Shown here: one piece after another, positions 34,314 to 43,766 of the stretch
Layout: every line of letters starts with the position of its first letter
How positions within the stretch are numbered: the first letter of the stretch is position 1
The notes under the pieces: model-generated
Seen by the model: only the letters and a program-made list of their open reading frames with translations
Told to the model about the DNA's origin: nothing
The model's database searches: none
Assembly (NCBI GenBank): GCA_964652565.1
Contig: CAZZEC010000005.1
Span: forward strand, 12,591-76,590
DNA: 64,000 nt
Reading direction: 5' to 3'
From: JBCCTX01 sp964652565
Lineage (GTDB): Bacteria; Bacteroidota; Bacteroidia; J057
Position numbers and translations under genes: made by a program

Positions 34314-36296
34314 CTATACATCTATATTTGCGTATTTGGCATTTTGCTCGATAAAATCTCTTCTGGGGGCAACGTCATCTCCCATAAGTGTAGAAAATAC
34401 AAGATCAGCTTGTGCTGCACTTTCAATCGTAACTAATTGCAGGGTTCGTTTTTCGGGATCCATAGTAGTATCCCAGAGCTGATCGGGATTCATTTCTCCC
34501 AACCCTTTATAACGCTGGATAGTCGTTTTTCCCTCATCACCCCCTGCCAATTCTTCGATTGCTGCAGTTCGTTCTTCTTCTGTCCAACAATACCTGAACT
34601 TCTTCCCCACTTTCACTTGATATAGAGGTGGCATGGCAATATATATGTGACCCGCTTCAATTAAGGGTAAAAAATATCTATAGAAAAGGGTTAATATGAG
34701 TGTTCGAATATGGCTCCCATCCACATCTGCATCTGTCATGATAATTACCTTGTGATACCTCAATTTTTCTAAAGACATTTCCTCGCCTTCGCCAATCCCT
34801 GTTACACCCAGTGCGAGGATAATATTTTTAATTTCTTCATTTTCATAAATACGCGTAGGATGAGCCTTTTCCACATTCAAAATTTTCCCTCTCAATGGCA
34901 ATATAGCCTGGAACTCGCGCATTCTGGCTTGTTTAGCGCTTCCTCCTGCAGAATCTCCCTCAACGAGGAATATTTCACATTGACCAGGGTTTTTACTGGT
35001 ACAACTAGCTAACTTCCCTGGCAGTCCTCCACTGATAAGACTTCCCTTTTTTTGCACTGCCTCTCTGGCTTTCTTAGCCATATACCTGGCCTCTGCTGCA
35101 AGTAATACCTTATTTATGATCTGTTTAGCAACATTAGGGTTTTCTTCCAGAAAATAGGATAATTCTTTGTTGACGATAGACTCGACAATCCCTGTAACCT
35201 CATTGTTACCCAATTTCGTTTTAGTCTGCCCCTCAAACTGAGGTTCCATTACCTTAACAGAAATTACTGCTGTCAGCCCTTCTCTAAAGTCATCTCCACT
35301 TATATCGTATTTAATTTTCTTTAACAGCCCATTTTCATCCGCATAACTTTTTAAACTCCTTGTAAGGGCCTTTTTAAACCCCCATACATGCGTACCCCCT
35401 TCATGCGTATTGATATTATTGACATACGAATGGAGGTTTTCCATGTGGGAAGAGTTATACTGGAGCGCGATTTCGACAGGTGTGGTCTCATCATCATCAA
35501 TACCTGTGATGTATATAGGTTCCTGATGGAGTGGCGTACGACTCTTATCCAGGAATCGTACAAACTCTTTCACTCCACCTTCAGAGAAAAATGTTTGAAT
35601 TTTATATTTCCCATCCTCTACTTTATACTTTCTGAGATCCTCCTCTGACAATATCTCTCTGCGGTCTGTAATAGAGATACTCACTCCTTTATTTAGATAG
35701 GCCAATTCCCTCAGACGCTCGGCAAGTTTTTCATACTTGAAGTTAGTCGAAGAGAAAATGGTCAGATCAGGCCAGAAATGAGTTTCTGTTCCCTGAAGTT
35801 CAGTTTTATCAATTTCCTCTACAGGTCCTGTAGCAACACCCTTCTGATAATGCTGCTGATATATAGTACCTTGACGATATACCTTGACTTCACATTTTTC
35901 TGACAAAGCATTCACACAAGAAACTCCTACACCATGAAGTCCTCCAGACACCTTATAAGAGCTCTTATCAAATTTACCACCTGCTCCCAGACGGGTCATC
36001 ACTAACTCCAGTGCTGAAAGACCTTCCTTTTCGTGAACATCCACAGGAATACCTCGACCATCATCTTTTACGGTAATTGAATTATCTTCATGAATGACAA
36101 CATGGATGTTTTTGGCATACCCTGCCATGGCTTCATCAATAGAATTATCGACCACCTCATAAACCAAATGGTGTAATCCTCTTGAACCCACATCACCTAT
36201 GTACATCGAAGGACGCTTTCTAACGTGTTCAATACCCTCTAAAACTTGAATATTACTTGCAGAATATTCGCTGATAGGCGTTGTAATATCGCTCAT
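34314..36296 (-). CDS. gyrB: DNA gyrase subunit B
   Basis: ATPase subunit of gyrase, which introduces negative supercoils with GyrA. The GHKL ATPase has EVVDNSIDEAMAG, DDGRGIPVD and GGLHGVGVSCVNALS. The Toprim domain has EGDSAGGSAKQ and the DADVDGSHI metal motif. The C-terminus (QRYKGLGEMN) is the GyrA-interacting region. The 660-residue length lacks the 170-residue insertion of proteobacterial GyrB. It follows the AsmA-family gene by 65 bp on the same strand. ParE is the alternative paralogue, but the motifs fit GyrB well. Confidence 0.94.
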   Translation of the reverse strand: MSDITTPISEYSASNIQVLEGIEHVRKRPSMYIGDVGSRGLHHLVYEVVDNSIDEAMAGYAKNIHVVIHEDNSITVKDDGRGIPVDVHEKEGLSALELVMTRLGAGGKFDKSSYKVSGGLHGVGVSCVNALSEKCEVKVYRQGTIYQQHYQKGVATGPVEEIDKTELQGTETHFWPDLTIFSSTNFKYEKLAERLRELAYLNKGVSISITDRREILSEEDLRKYKVEDGKYKIQTFFSEGGVKEFVRFLDKSRTPLHQEPIYITGIDDDETTPVEIALQYNSSHMENLHSYVNNINTHEGGTHVWGFKKALTRSLKSYADENGLLKKIKYDISGDDFREGLTAVISVKVMEPQFEGQTKTKLGNNEVTGIVESIVNKELSYFLEENPNVAKQIINKVLLAAEARYMAKKAREAVQKKGSLISGGLPGKLASCTSKNPGQCEIFLVEGDSAGGSAKQARMREFQAILPLRGKILNVEKAHPTRIYENEEIKNIILALGVTGIGEGEEMSLEKLRYHKVIIMTDADVDGSHIRTLILTLFYRYFLPLIEAGHIYIAMPPLYQVKVGKKFRYCWTEEERTAAIEELAGGDEGKTTIQRYKGLGEMNPDQLWDTTMDPEKRTLQLVTIESAAQADLVFSTLMGDDVAPRRDFIEQNAKYANIDV

Positions 36297-36361
36297 ACTT
36301 GCTTCAGAATAATTGTGTATAATCTATCAAAGGTAAGCAATTTCGAAGATAAATCCACGTT

Positions 36362-39300
36362 TCAGTTGTCATTGTTTTCCTTCTTCTTCTTGATCGGTAA
36401 CCCGAATTTATTTTTTAGCTCATTGAGCTTATCCTTACCCTCTTTACCTATTTTTTCTTCAAGTGCTTTGTCTATTTCCCCCTTTATATCTTCGGTTTGT
36501 TCGTCTACCAAATTAGATAGAGAATCTTGTGCTCGTTTCTTTTTTTCATCAATAATACTCACGAGGGTATCCTTCCCAGTTTGTGTTGCTTTATCCACCA
36601 CCGCACCTATACTATCTTTATTCAATTCTACATCTGCACCGACTTTCCCTTGTAATTTATCCTCGAGTTGATTGACCAATTGGTCTTTAACATTTTCTAC
36701 GTTTTTACTTTGTATACCCGTAATTTGAGGATTTTTCACAGTCCCTCCTACATTGAGTAACAACGAGATGGAATCTTGCTCCGCCAACGAATTCCCAACA
36801 ACATCTGAGAGGGCTGTAAACACAGCCTGTCCAGCTTTTCCCTTAGGCATATCCAATTGTACATTATAATCCATGCCCCCAGAAATATTTTGGCTGCCGG
36901 CGAGCACCAATTGTATATCATTTTTATTCAACCTAATGGGCTTCAGATATACAGATCCATTTTGAATGTTGAATTGTCCCTTCAGCTGATCCAGGGTCAA
37001 ATCTGTAATATTCTGTAATTTGGTCTTCTCTGCAATTTTATTCATCAATGGTAAATTGGCGAGTTTACCTTCAATGATTTCGAATATCCCTTCGCTGGAT
37101 ATCTCCTCTAATACGGGGTACATGTTTTCATTTAATGTCCCTTTCATACTAAACTGAGTATTGAAAAAGCCTTCAATCAACCTGGCCACAGGCGCAAATT
37201 TATCGACGATCACGAGATTTTGAACAGCATTTGAGAAGCCTAACCTATTAATATCTAAATCCATAGCGTATGAAGGCCTCTCAATATTTTGAGTATTGTA
37301 ATTTCCCCTCATTGATATTTGTCCTCCCAGCATCCCGAATGCAACGCCCTCCATGGCCACTTCTTCGTTTGCTACGGTAACTATTCCCTCCAGATCACTC
37401 AACGTAAGATTTCTATAATTTACTCGCCCAATGTTCGCCTGGATCAGCATATTTATGCCTTCTGGAATGGGCACAACTCCATATGGTTCTTGCGGGGCCT
37501 CCGAGGCCAGCGTATCTGAAGAAGGGGTTTCAACCATCCATTCATTGACATCCAATCTATCACTTTTGAGTATCCACGTACCTGTCAACTCCTTGTCCCC
37601 CATCAGCACATACCCCAGGTAGTTTTCAAGAAAACCATTAATGTTGAAATCTGTATTCCCTGCGCGTCCATTTACCTGATCAATCTCCAATCGTTGAGGT
37701 GTAAATTGTGCATGGCCACTCTGTATAGACACAGGATGCAAGACTTCTGGACTTGCATAATACAAATCTTGAATAGATACTTCTCCTGAAGTTGGAAGAT
37801 TATCGTATTTCTCAGCTTCTACATCTGATAATTTGCCTCGGGTACTCAAATTTTTTACCTGTAGTTGCCCTCTAAGCTCCATATCCTCGATGGGATATAT
37901 TTTCATCAGTTTTTCCAAGTCTAGATTTCCAGAAGCTGTTAAATTGTAATTGGGGTCGTCAAAATTATTCACCGTCAAAGCCCCTACGATCCTTTCTCCT
38001 CCTAAATCAAAACCAAAATCTGGCATAGTAAACGCTGCATTCTTCATCGTGCCATCAACATCGGAGACTGAAGCATTGAAATGTATATCTTTCAGTTCAG
38101 CTTCGGGATAATCTGCACTCTTTACATAACCCTCTCTCATAGCCATGGTGGCATTTACTTCCGGGAAACTCCCAGTAACAGCGTTATAATATCCTTCTGC
38201 ATTTGCATCCACATTAAATAAACCGCTTAATTCATTCCCTTCTAATGGAATAACTCGGGCCAATTCTCCTAAATCGATTTCTCCTTGCATCTCACCTTTC
38301 ACAAACATGTTTTCCAAGCCACGGATCAATGCTGTAGCATGAAAGGGATCATCACCCATTTTTGCATCAAATGTCGCAATATTGATTTCTGTCTTTTCCA
38401 GATCTCCATCAGGATTTTGTATATCCATGCTTAGATTGATGTCAGATATGGCCTTGGGAAGATCCGGATATTGGACCTCTCCATTGTCAATTTGCAGCGT
38501 AATATTAAATCCGGGGAGCTTTTCTTCGCTGTAATCTCCTGTAACTGATCCGTTAAACTGCAAAGAACCATCTGTGGATACCTGATCAAAATCCTGCGTG
38601 TAAGCACCTGGGATTAATGAAAATATGCTTTTAACTGAGGATGCCTCTGTAGCAGAAAAGTTAAGCGCTAATCCTATGTTTTCCTCCCCTATGGATGTGG
38701 TACCATCCACATTAATTCCTAAATCATTGACTCGAATGACATTATCCATCAATTCTACCAGCAGATCTTCTGCTGTATTGATATGCATGTCTACATTTGC
38801 ATCAATAAGTACATCAGAAAGATATTCAATGCCTTGGTAATCCACCGTAACATGGCCTGCATGTGTCTGTGTTTTCAAATCATATTCCACTTCTGTAAAT
38901 GCTCCGGATCCTTTGTGATCAAGTTCCTCCACCTCGAGTGTCATAGGAGTAAGTCCATCTTCATACACGATCTCGGCGTTCACAACTTCATAGGAATTAA
39001 GGTTCAGCTTATAAGAGCCCGTCTCTCCACTGGTATTAGTCTGTGTGGTATCTTCAAGTGCTATGTCCCAATTTGCCTTCCCATCTTCCAGGATAATTGC
39101 ATGTACCTTAGGGTGTTTTGCTACGATCTTTTTGATAGAGATACCTTCTTTACCCCATACACTAAATACATTCACGATCAAATCCAACCTATCTCCTTGT
39201 ATCAAGGTATCTCGCTTAAACTCCTCTACTCCTGTTAGTGAAAAATCTTCGAGATAGACATGTGCATTGGGAAAACGGGAAATAAACGATAATCCTATAT

Positions 39301-39448
39301 TATCGACAGCAAATGATCCGCGAATATTCTCGTTCACCGTATTGATAACTAGTTGCTGAATTTTTTCTTTAAATAAAAAGGGAGTGAGTAGCAATATCAG
39401 TAATACGATGGCTATTATGATAGAACCATAGCGCAACAAGTTTTTCAT
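36362..39448 (-). CDS. AsmA-family envelope protein
   Basis: A large (1028-residue) protein with one N-terminal membrane helix (about 7-28) and a long beta-rich region. The start FAVDNIGLSFISRFPNAHVYLEDFSL is typical of AsmA. The AsmA-like C-terminal segment (about 700-880) contains MKGTLNENMYPVLEEI and a LPLMNKIAEKTKLQNI motif. The final 140 residues are charged and partly coiled-coil. AsmA/TamB/YhdP-type proteins form periplasmic bridges for phospholipid transport to the outer membrane. That role is established for relatives and inferred here. It lies 65 bp upstream of gyrB on the same strand. Confidence 0.88.
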   Translation of the reverse strand: MKNLLRYGSIIIAIVLLILLLTPFLFKEKIQQLVINTVNENIRGSFAVDNIGLSFISRFPNAHVYLEDFSLTGVEEFKRDTLIQGDRLDLIVNVFSVWGKEGISIKKIVAKHPKVHAIILEDGKANWDIALEDTTQTNTSGETGSYKLNLNSYEVVNAEIVYEDGLTPMTLEVEELDHKGSGAFTEVEYDLKTQTHAGHVTVDYQGIEYLSDVLIDANVDMHINTAEDLLVELMDNVIRVNDLGINVDGTTSIGEENIGLALNFSATEASSVKSIFSLIPGAYTQDFDQVSTDGSLQFNGSVTGDYSEEKLPGFNITLQIDNGEVQYPDLPKAISDINLSMDIQNPDGDLEKTEINIATFDAKMGDDPFHATALIRGLENMFVKGEMQGEIDLGELARVIPLEGNELSGLFNVDANAEGYYNAVTGSFPEVNATMAMREGYVKSADYPEAELKDIHFNASVSDVDGTMKNAAFTMPDFGFDLGGERIVGALTVNNFDDPNYNLTASGNLDLEKLMKIYPIEDMELRGQLQVKNLSTRGKLSDVEAEKYDNLPTSGEVSIQDLYYASPEVLHPVSIQSGHAQFTPQRLEIDQVNGRAGNTDFNINGFLENYLGYVLMGDKELTGTWILKSDRLDVNEWMVETPSSDTLASEAPQEPYGVVPIPEGINMLIQANIGRVNYRNLTLSDLEGIVTVANEEVAMEGVAFGMLGGQISMRGNYNTQNIERPSYAMDLDINRLGFSNAVQNLVIVDKFAPVARLIEGFFNTQFSMKGTLNENMYPVLEEISSEGIFEIIEGKLANLPLMNKIAEKTKLQNITDLTLDQLKGQFNIQNGSVYLKPIRLNKNDIQLVLAGSQNISGGMDYNVQLDMPKGKAGQAVFTALSDVVGNSLAEQDSISLLLNVGGTVKNPQITGIQSKNVENVKDQLVNQLEDKLQGKVGADVELNKDSIGAVVDKATQTGKDTLVSIIDEKKKRAQDSLSNLVDEQTEDIKGEIDKALEEKIGKEGKDKLNELKNKFGLPIKKKKENNDN

Positions 39449-39535
39449 TTGAAATGTGATTTAATAAAAGAAAGCTCGTTAAAAATAGGTAATAATCAAT
39501 AACTATTAATACGTGCAAGTCTGCCCTATCGTTGT

Positions 39536-39574
39536 AAAAAACAATACCAGGAGATTAAGAATTACCCCCTGGTA
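39536..39574 (-). terminator. Intrinsic terminator downstream of the coiled-coil gene
   Basis: TACCAGG/CCTGGTA stem (39545-39551 with 39568-39574), a 16-nt loop, then TTG and six T on the minus strand. It is 43 bp after the stop of the 39.6 kb gene. Confidence 0.6.
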
Positions 39575-39616
39575 CGTTTATATCTTTACTTTTCTATTCT
39601 GAGAGACTAAACCACA

Positions 39617-40306
39617 TCAATTCCCCCTGGATACGGATTCTTTCTCTTCTTTTTCCTCAGAGATATAAGCTTCCATCTCACTCTTCAACGCTTCCAGACG
39701 AAGTCTTTCCTCTTCCATTTTTACGATTTGTTTTTCTATCTCCTTACTATTTTTTTCCATATCCTTGATCAAATCGTCCATACGAGACTCCAACTTGATG
39801 GAGTCTTCGATCATTTTACGATGATCTTTTACTACATCTTCTACAATTTTCTCCTGCTCAGTTACTGCAAGTTCGAACTCATAGACCTTAGTTTCATATT
39901 GTAGATTATTCAAAATCTCCGTTGCTGACTCCATTTCCTCAGGATCAGTCTCAGAACTTAAGAACTCTCGCCCGTCCTTGATAAATAAACGAACCGTACA
40001 TGTATTATCAACCCCTTTCTTCTTTTCTACATCATAATAATAATTTAGTTCTCTGGGGGATACGTCCAACATTCTCGCTGTCTCAAAAGCAGTAACTCCC
40101 TTCATAGAGCGAGATTTTTTTCCCGTTTGAATGTTAAACTTTTGATCCAGTACATCTTCAATATTTTTCTTTTGCCCCTGGATATCTACAGAAAGCGAAT
40201 TCCCCTGGTCCTTTCTCATGAAAGTCTGTGTGCTTTCATATACTTTTTGCGCGGATAGTGTAGTAGTAATACATACTAAAAAAATCCAGAATAAAATATT
40301 TTTCAT
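39617..40306 (-). CDS. Secreted coiled-coil protein of unknown function
   Basis: I do not recognise this family. The 229-residue protein has a signal peptide (1-19, ending LSAQ), then a compact region (20-140) with a KKSRSMKGVTAFETARML segment and many charged residues. A long predicted coiled coil follows (about 145-225, repeated Glu/Lys/Met heptads such as VKMEEERLRLEALKSEME). There is no membrane helix after the signal, so it is probably periplasmic. Between AsmA and ald genes, it has its own terminator and appears to be a single transcription unit. A structural or scaffold role is only a guess. Confidence 0.7.
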   Translation of the reverse strand: MKNILFWIFLVCITTTLSAQKVYESTQTFMRKDQGNSLSVDIQGQKKNIEDVLDQKFNIQTGKKSRSMKGVTAFETARMLDVSPRELNYYYDVEKKKGVDNTCTVRLFIKDGREFLSSETDPEEMESATEILNNLQYETKVYEFELAVTEQEKIVEDVVKDHRKMIEDSIKLESRMDDLIKDMEKNSKEIEKQIVKMEEERLRLEALKSEMEAYISEEKEEKESVSRGN

Positions 40307-40435
40307 GCCAAGTTAGATTTTTAATGAAAATAACCTTGTTTTATAATTAAGACATTATTTCATTAAAAAGTCACATATATCTTAAAAAATATCCTGGACT
40401 ATTATTAAGGACATGATACTGAATAATTTGAGCTA

Positions 40436-41689
40436 TTAGAAAGAAACGATCAACAATTCTATATCTCTATAAACTCGATTCATATTAAATAGCTCTGCGA
40501 TATATTTCTTGGTAAGATGTCTATGATATACATATATACCTTGCTTGAGGCCGCTATTGTATTTAATATAATTATCAATACCGCCGTGGTCGCCGATCTT
40601 CACCAACAATGGACCCAAGATATTACTGATGGCAAGGGAGGCGGTACGAGATACCCTGGAAGCGATATTAGGGACACAATAATGGATTACATCGTATTTC
40701 ACAAAAGTGGGATTATCGTGTGTGGTGATCCTACTGGTTTCTATACAGCCACCTTGATCAATCGCTACATCTATGATCACTGATCCTTCTTTCATTTCTT
40801 TTACCATGTCTTCAGTAACTACTAAAGGGGTTCTACTGCCTTGTTTATAAACTGCTCCAATAACAACATCCGAATCCCTGACAGCTTCCCTGATAAAATT
40901 GCCCTGTGCAATGGAGGTGTAGATATTCAATCCAAGCTCGCGTTCAATCCTTCTGAGTTTAAACAGTTCTTCATCAATAATTCTCACCCTGGCACCCATC
41001 CCCATAGCAGTCTGTGCAGCATTGAATCCTACAGTTCCAGCCCCCAAGATGGTTACCTCTGCCGGAGGTATCCCTGTGATACCCCCCAATAATAGACCTT
41101 GACCATTATTTTGCCCAGTAAGTAATTCTGAAGCAATATGTATAGAACTCACTCCAGCAATTTCACTCATCATCTGCACTAAGGGAAGAGAACCATCTTC
41201 CGATTTGTAGAACTCAAAACCAAGTGCAGTAATATTTTTTTTGATCAGATTTTGAACATAGGTAGGCTTAAGGCTTCCCAAATGCACGGCTGAAATCAAT
41301 TTTTGATTTTCTTTCAATAATGCCATCTCTTCATCTGATACCGGAGACACCTTGATGATATATTCAGATTGCTTAAATAGATCGGAGCGATTATAGGTGA
41401 CAACAGCACCTGCTTCAGCATAGTCTTTGTCGGCAAACCTGGCACCTATCCCTGCATCGTGTTCAATGAATACCTGGTGGCCATTGTTTACCAGAACCCC
41501 GACTGAATCTGGAGTAATAGGAACCCTATTTTCTTGAAAATAATTTTCTTTGGGTATACCAATGGTGAGTCTTTTGTGAGTTTTGCTCACACGCTCAGCA
41601 AGTTCCTGTGGAATAACCCATGAACCTGGATATACTTCTGGATATTTCTCCTCAACTGAGAATTGAACGTTCGCCATAAATGACTTCAA
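40436..41689 (-). CDS. ald: Alanine dehydrogenase
   Basis: NAD-dependent interconversion of L-alanine with pyruvate and ammonia. The N-terminal substrate domain has IGIPKENYFQENRVPITP, EHDAGIGARF and the SAVHLGS catalytic-His segment. The Rossmann domain has VTILGAGTVGFNAA. At 417 residues it is about 45 longer than the Bacillus enzyme, because of an N-terminal extension. The start may be M5 (41677) instead of 41689. Either way it overlaps the end of tsaE by 26-38 bp, so expression is coupled to tsaE/porX. The family also includes PntA-like relatives, but the full length and motifs fit Ald. Confidence 0.9.
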   Translation of the reverse strand: MKSFMANVQFSVEEKYPEVYPGSWVIPQELAERVSKTHKRLTIGIPKENYFQENRVPITPDSVGVLVNNGHQVFIEHDAGIGARFADKDYAEAGAVVTYNRSDLFKQSEYIIKVSPVSDEEMALLKENQKLISAVHLGSLKPTYVQNLIKKNITALGFEFYKSEDGSLPLVQMMSEIAGVSSIHIASELLTGQNNGQGLLLGGITGIPPAEVTILGAGTVGFNAAQTAMGMGARVRIIDEELFKLRRIERELGLNIYTSIAQGNFIREAVRDSDVVIGAVYKQGSRTPLVVTEDMVKEMKEGSVIIDVAIDQGGCIETSRITTHDNPTFVKYDVIHYCVPNIASRVSRTASLAISNILGPLLVKIGDHGGIDNYIKYNSGLKQGIYVYHRHLTKKYIAELFNMNRVYRDIELLIVSF

Positions 41690-42092
41690 TTAATCTTTCT
41701 GTCTCTTCAAGTGGCGTTACTGATATGTTAACATAGGTGTCTGGCAGCAAAGTTGGGATGCGTTCTGGCCATTCAATAAAGCAATAGCATCCCGAATCAA
41801 AATATTCCTCAAATCCCAAATTATAGGCTTCTGTCTCATTTTCCAGACGAAAAAAATCAAAATGATATATACTACCCTTGTCCCCCTGATATTCATTGAC
41901 AATCGTAAAGGTGGGACTCGTTACGTCTTCCTCAACTCCTAAAGCCTTACAAAAATCTCTGATTAATGTAGTTTTCCCAGATCCAAGTTGTCCGAAAAAT
42001 GCGAAAATTCTATAACTACTGCAAATGCTTAGAATCTCCCCGACAATCGATGGATTATCTGACACATGTTTACTATTAAAAATACGAATCAT
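41652..42092 (-). CDS. tsaE: tRNA threonylcarbamoyladenosine synthesis ATPase TsaE
   Basis: Small ATPase that, with TsaB and TsaD, installs t6A at position 37 of ANN-decoding tRNAs. The P-loop is GQLGSGKTT (34-42), followed by the Thr-rich switch DVTSPTFTIVNEY and the HFDFFRLE segment with the WPE motif (FIEWPERIP). The 146 residues are typical. It overlaps porX by four bases upstream and ald by 26-38 bp downstream, a tight three-gene unit seen in other Bacteroidota. Confidence 0.94.
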   Translation of the reverse strand: MIRIFNSKHVSDNPSIVGEILSICSSYRIFAFFGQLGSGKTTLIRDFCKALGVEEDVTSPTFTIVNEYQGDKGSIYHFDFFRLENETEAYNLGFEEYFDSGCYCFIEWPERIPTLLPDTYVNISVTPLEETERLIEVIYGERSILS

Positions 42093-43660
42093 CTATTTCG
42101 AGGTGTTAACTCGATGATAGGTACTATCATTTCCTCCAGACTGATACCTCCATGTTGAAATGTATCCTTATAGTAATTTACATAATAATTGTAATTATTG
42201 GGATAGGCAAAGAAATAATCTTCCATGGCAAAAACATAAGTAGAACTTACATTTATTTTAGGTAGCTTAGCTTCATCAGGTTTTTTCACTGAGAACAAAT
42301 ATTTTGCTCCCTCATCATAGTTGAGATTCTTACCTTGTTTATATCTCAGGTTGGTGGTAGTAGCACGATCCCCAATAATTCTACAAGGCTTTTTAACTCT
42401 AATGGTCCCGTGATCAGTTGTAAGAATAATCTTAATATTTTTACTACTCAGTTTTTTAAGTACCGTGAGGAGTGGAGAATACTCTAACCAGGATCTCGAA
42501 ATGGACCGATATGCTGCTTCGTTGGGTGCTAGTTCACGTATGATGTTCATTTCGGTCCTGGAATGAGAGAGCAAATCAATGAAATTGTATACAATTACAT
42601 TGAGATCATTATTCAGCAGATTTAAAATATTATCTGCCATAACCTTGCTCTCCTCATTTGTAATAACCTTGTTATAGCTGTGCTTAATATTCAGTCTCCT
42701 TCTGCTAATCTGCTCTTGTAATAATTCAGCTTCTTTTAGGTTCTTCCCACCTTCATCGTCATCATTAAGCCAGTATTTGGGAAACCGTTTGGCTATTTCA
42801 CTGGGAAACATACCTGCAAAAATAGAGTTTCGGGAATATTGAGTCGCTGTAGGCAATATCCCGTAATAACTCTGTTCTTTATCTATATAGTAATAATCAG
42901 ATATGATAGGCTCCAATGCCTTCCACTGGTCATATCTCAAACAATCCACGAGTAAAAAGAACACACTATCATAACCATTATCCAGCATTGGAAACACAGC
43001 TTCTGTGAATATCTCAGGGGATAGCATGGGACGATCTTCCAATGAATCCGTATTTACCCAATCTAAGTAGTTTTTGGTGATAAATCGGCCAAAATTCGTA
43101 TTCGCCTCACTCAATTGTGCACTTAGTACATCTTCCATGCTTTTATCCTCGTTATCCTCCATTCTCCCTTCCCAAAACATGAGTTTGCTATAAATATCAA
43201 ACCAATCTTTGTAGTCATTATCTTCGAAAAACTGTAGCGCTATGTTTCTAAAGTCTTGTTGATATCCTTCATTTATTTTGCGGGTCACCAGACGCTTATT
43301 ATCCAGGACTTTTTTGCAGGTGAGCAAAATCTGGCTGGGTTTTACAGGTTTAATAAGGTAATCCGTAATTTGCGCACCGAGCGCATCTTCCATGATATGT
43401 TCCTCCTCAGATTTGGTAATCATTATTACTGGAATCGTAGAAGATATGCTTCTAATCTCTGCCAATACACTTAGTCCATCCATCCCAGGCATTTGCTCAT
43501 CAAGAAAAATCATATCATAGCTATTTTGTTTCAATAGTTCAAGCGCATCTATTCCATTACTGGCTGCTTCTACCAAAATATCTTTTTCTTTTAAGAACAT
43601 GATATGTCCCTTTAGCAAGTCTATTTCATCATCTACCCAAAGTATCTTTGCGTTCTGCAT
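42089..43660 (-). CDS. porX: PorX-type response regulator with PglZ phosphodiesterase/phosphatase domain
   Basis: The N-terminal receiver domain (1-120) has ILWVDDEID, phospho-acceptor D54 (IFLDEQMPGMDG) and the conserved Thr/Lys (MITKSE, LIKPVKP). The C-terminal region (about 200-520) is an alkaline-phosphatase-superfamily PglZ domain with DCLRYDQW, metal ligands in LLSHSR, and TTDHGTIRV. PorX, with the kinase PorY, controls the type IX secretion system in gliding and periodontal Bacteroidota. A zinc-dependent phosphodiesterase activity on oligonucleotides has been reported for the family. porY is not in the window. The gene is first in the porX-tsaE-ald unit. Confidence 0.93.
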   Translation of the reverse strand: MQNAKILWVDDEIDLLKGHIMFLKEKDILVEAASNGIDALELLKQNSYDMIFLDEQMPGMDGLSVLAEIRSISSTIPVIMITKSEEEHIMEDALGAQITDYLIKPVKPSQILLTCKKVLDNKRLVTRKINEGYQQDFRNIALQFFEDNDYKDWFDIYSKLMFWEGRMEDNEDKSMEDVLSAQLSEANTNFGRFITKNYLDWVNTDSLEDRPMLSPEIFTEAVFPMLDNGYDSVFFLLVDCLRYDQWKALEPIISDYYYIDKEQSYYGILPTATQYSRNSIFAGMFPSEIAKRFPKYWLNDDDEGGKNLKEAELLQEQISRRRLNIKHSYNKVITNEESKVMADNILNLLNNDLNVIVYNFIDLLSHSRTEMNIIRELAPNEAAYRSISRSWLEYSPLLTVLKKLSSKNIKIILTTDHGTIRVKKPCRIIGDRATTTNLRYKQGKNLNYDEGAKYLFSVKKPDEAKLPKINVSSTYVFAMEDYFFAYPNNYNYYVNYYKDTFQHGGISLEEMIVPIIELTPRNR

Positions 43661-43766
43661 AGATTTTGTTTTTTAACTTATTTAGTTTTCTTTGATTACG
43701 CCGATTTTACACGTAAGATACATAGATACCTGTTAGATCTATTATTTATCTAAATTAATATAGAAA

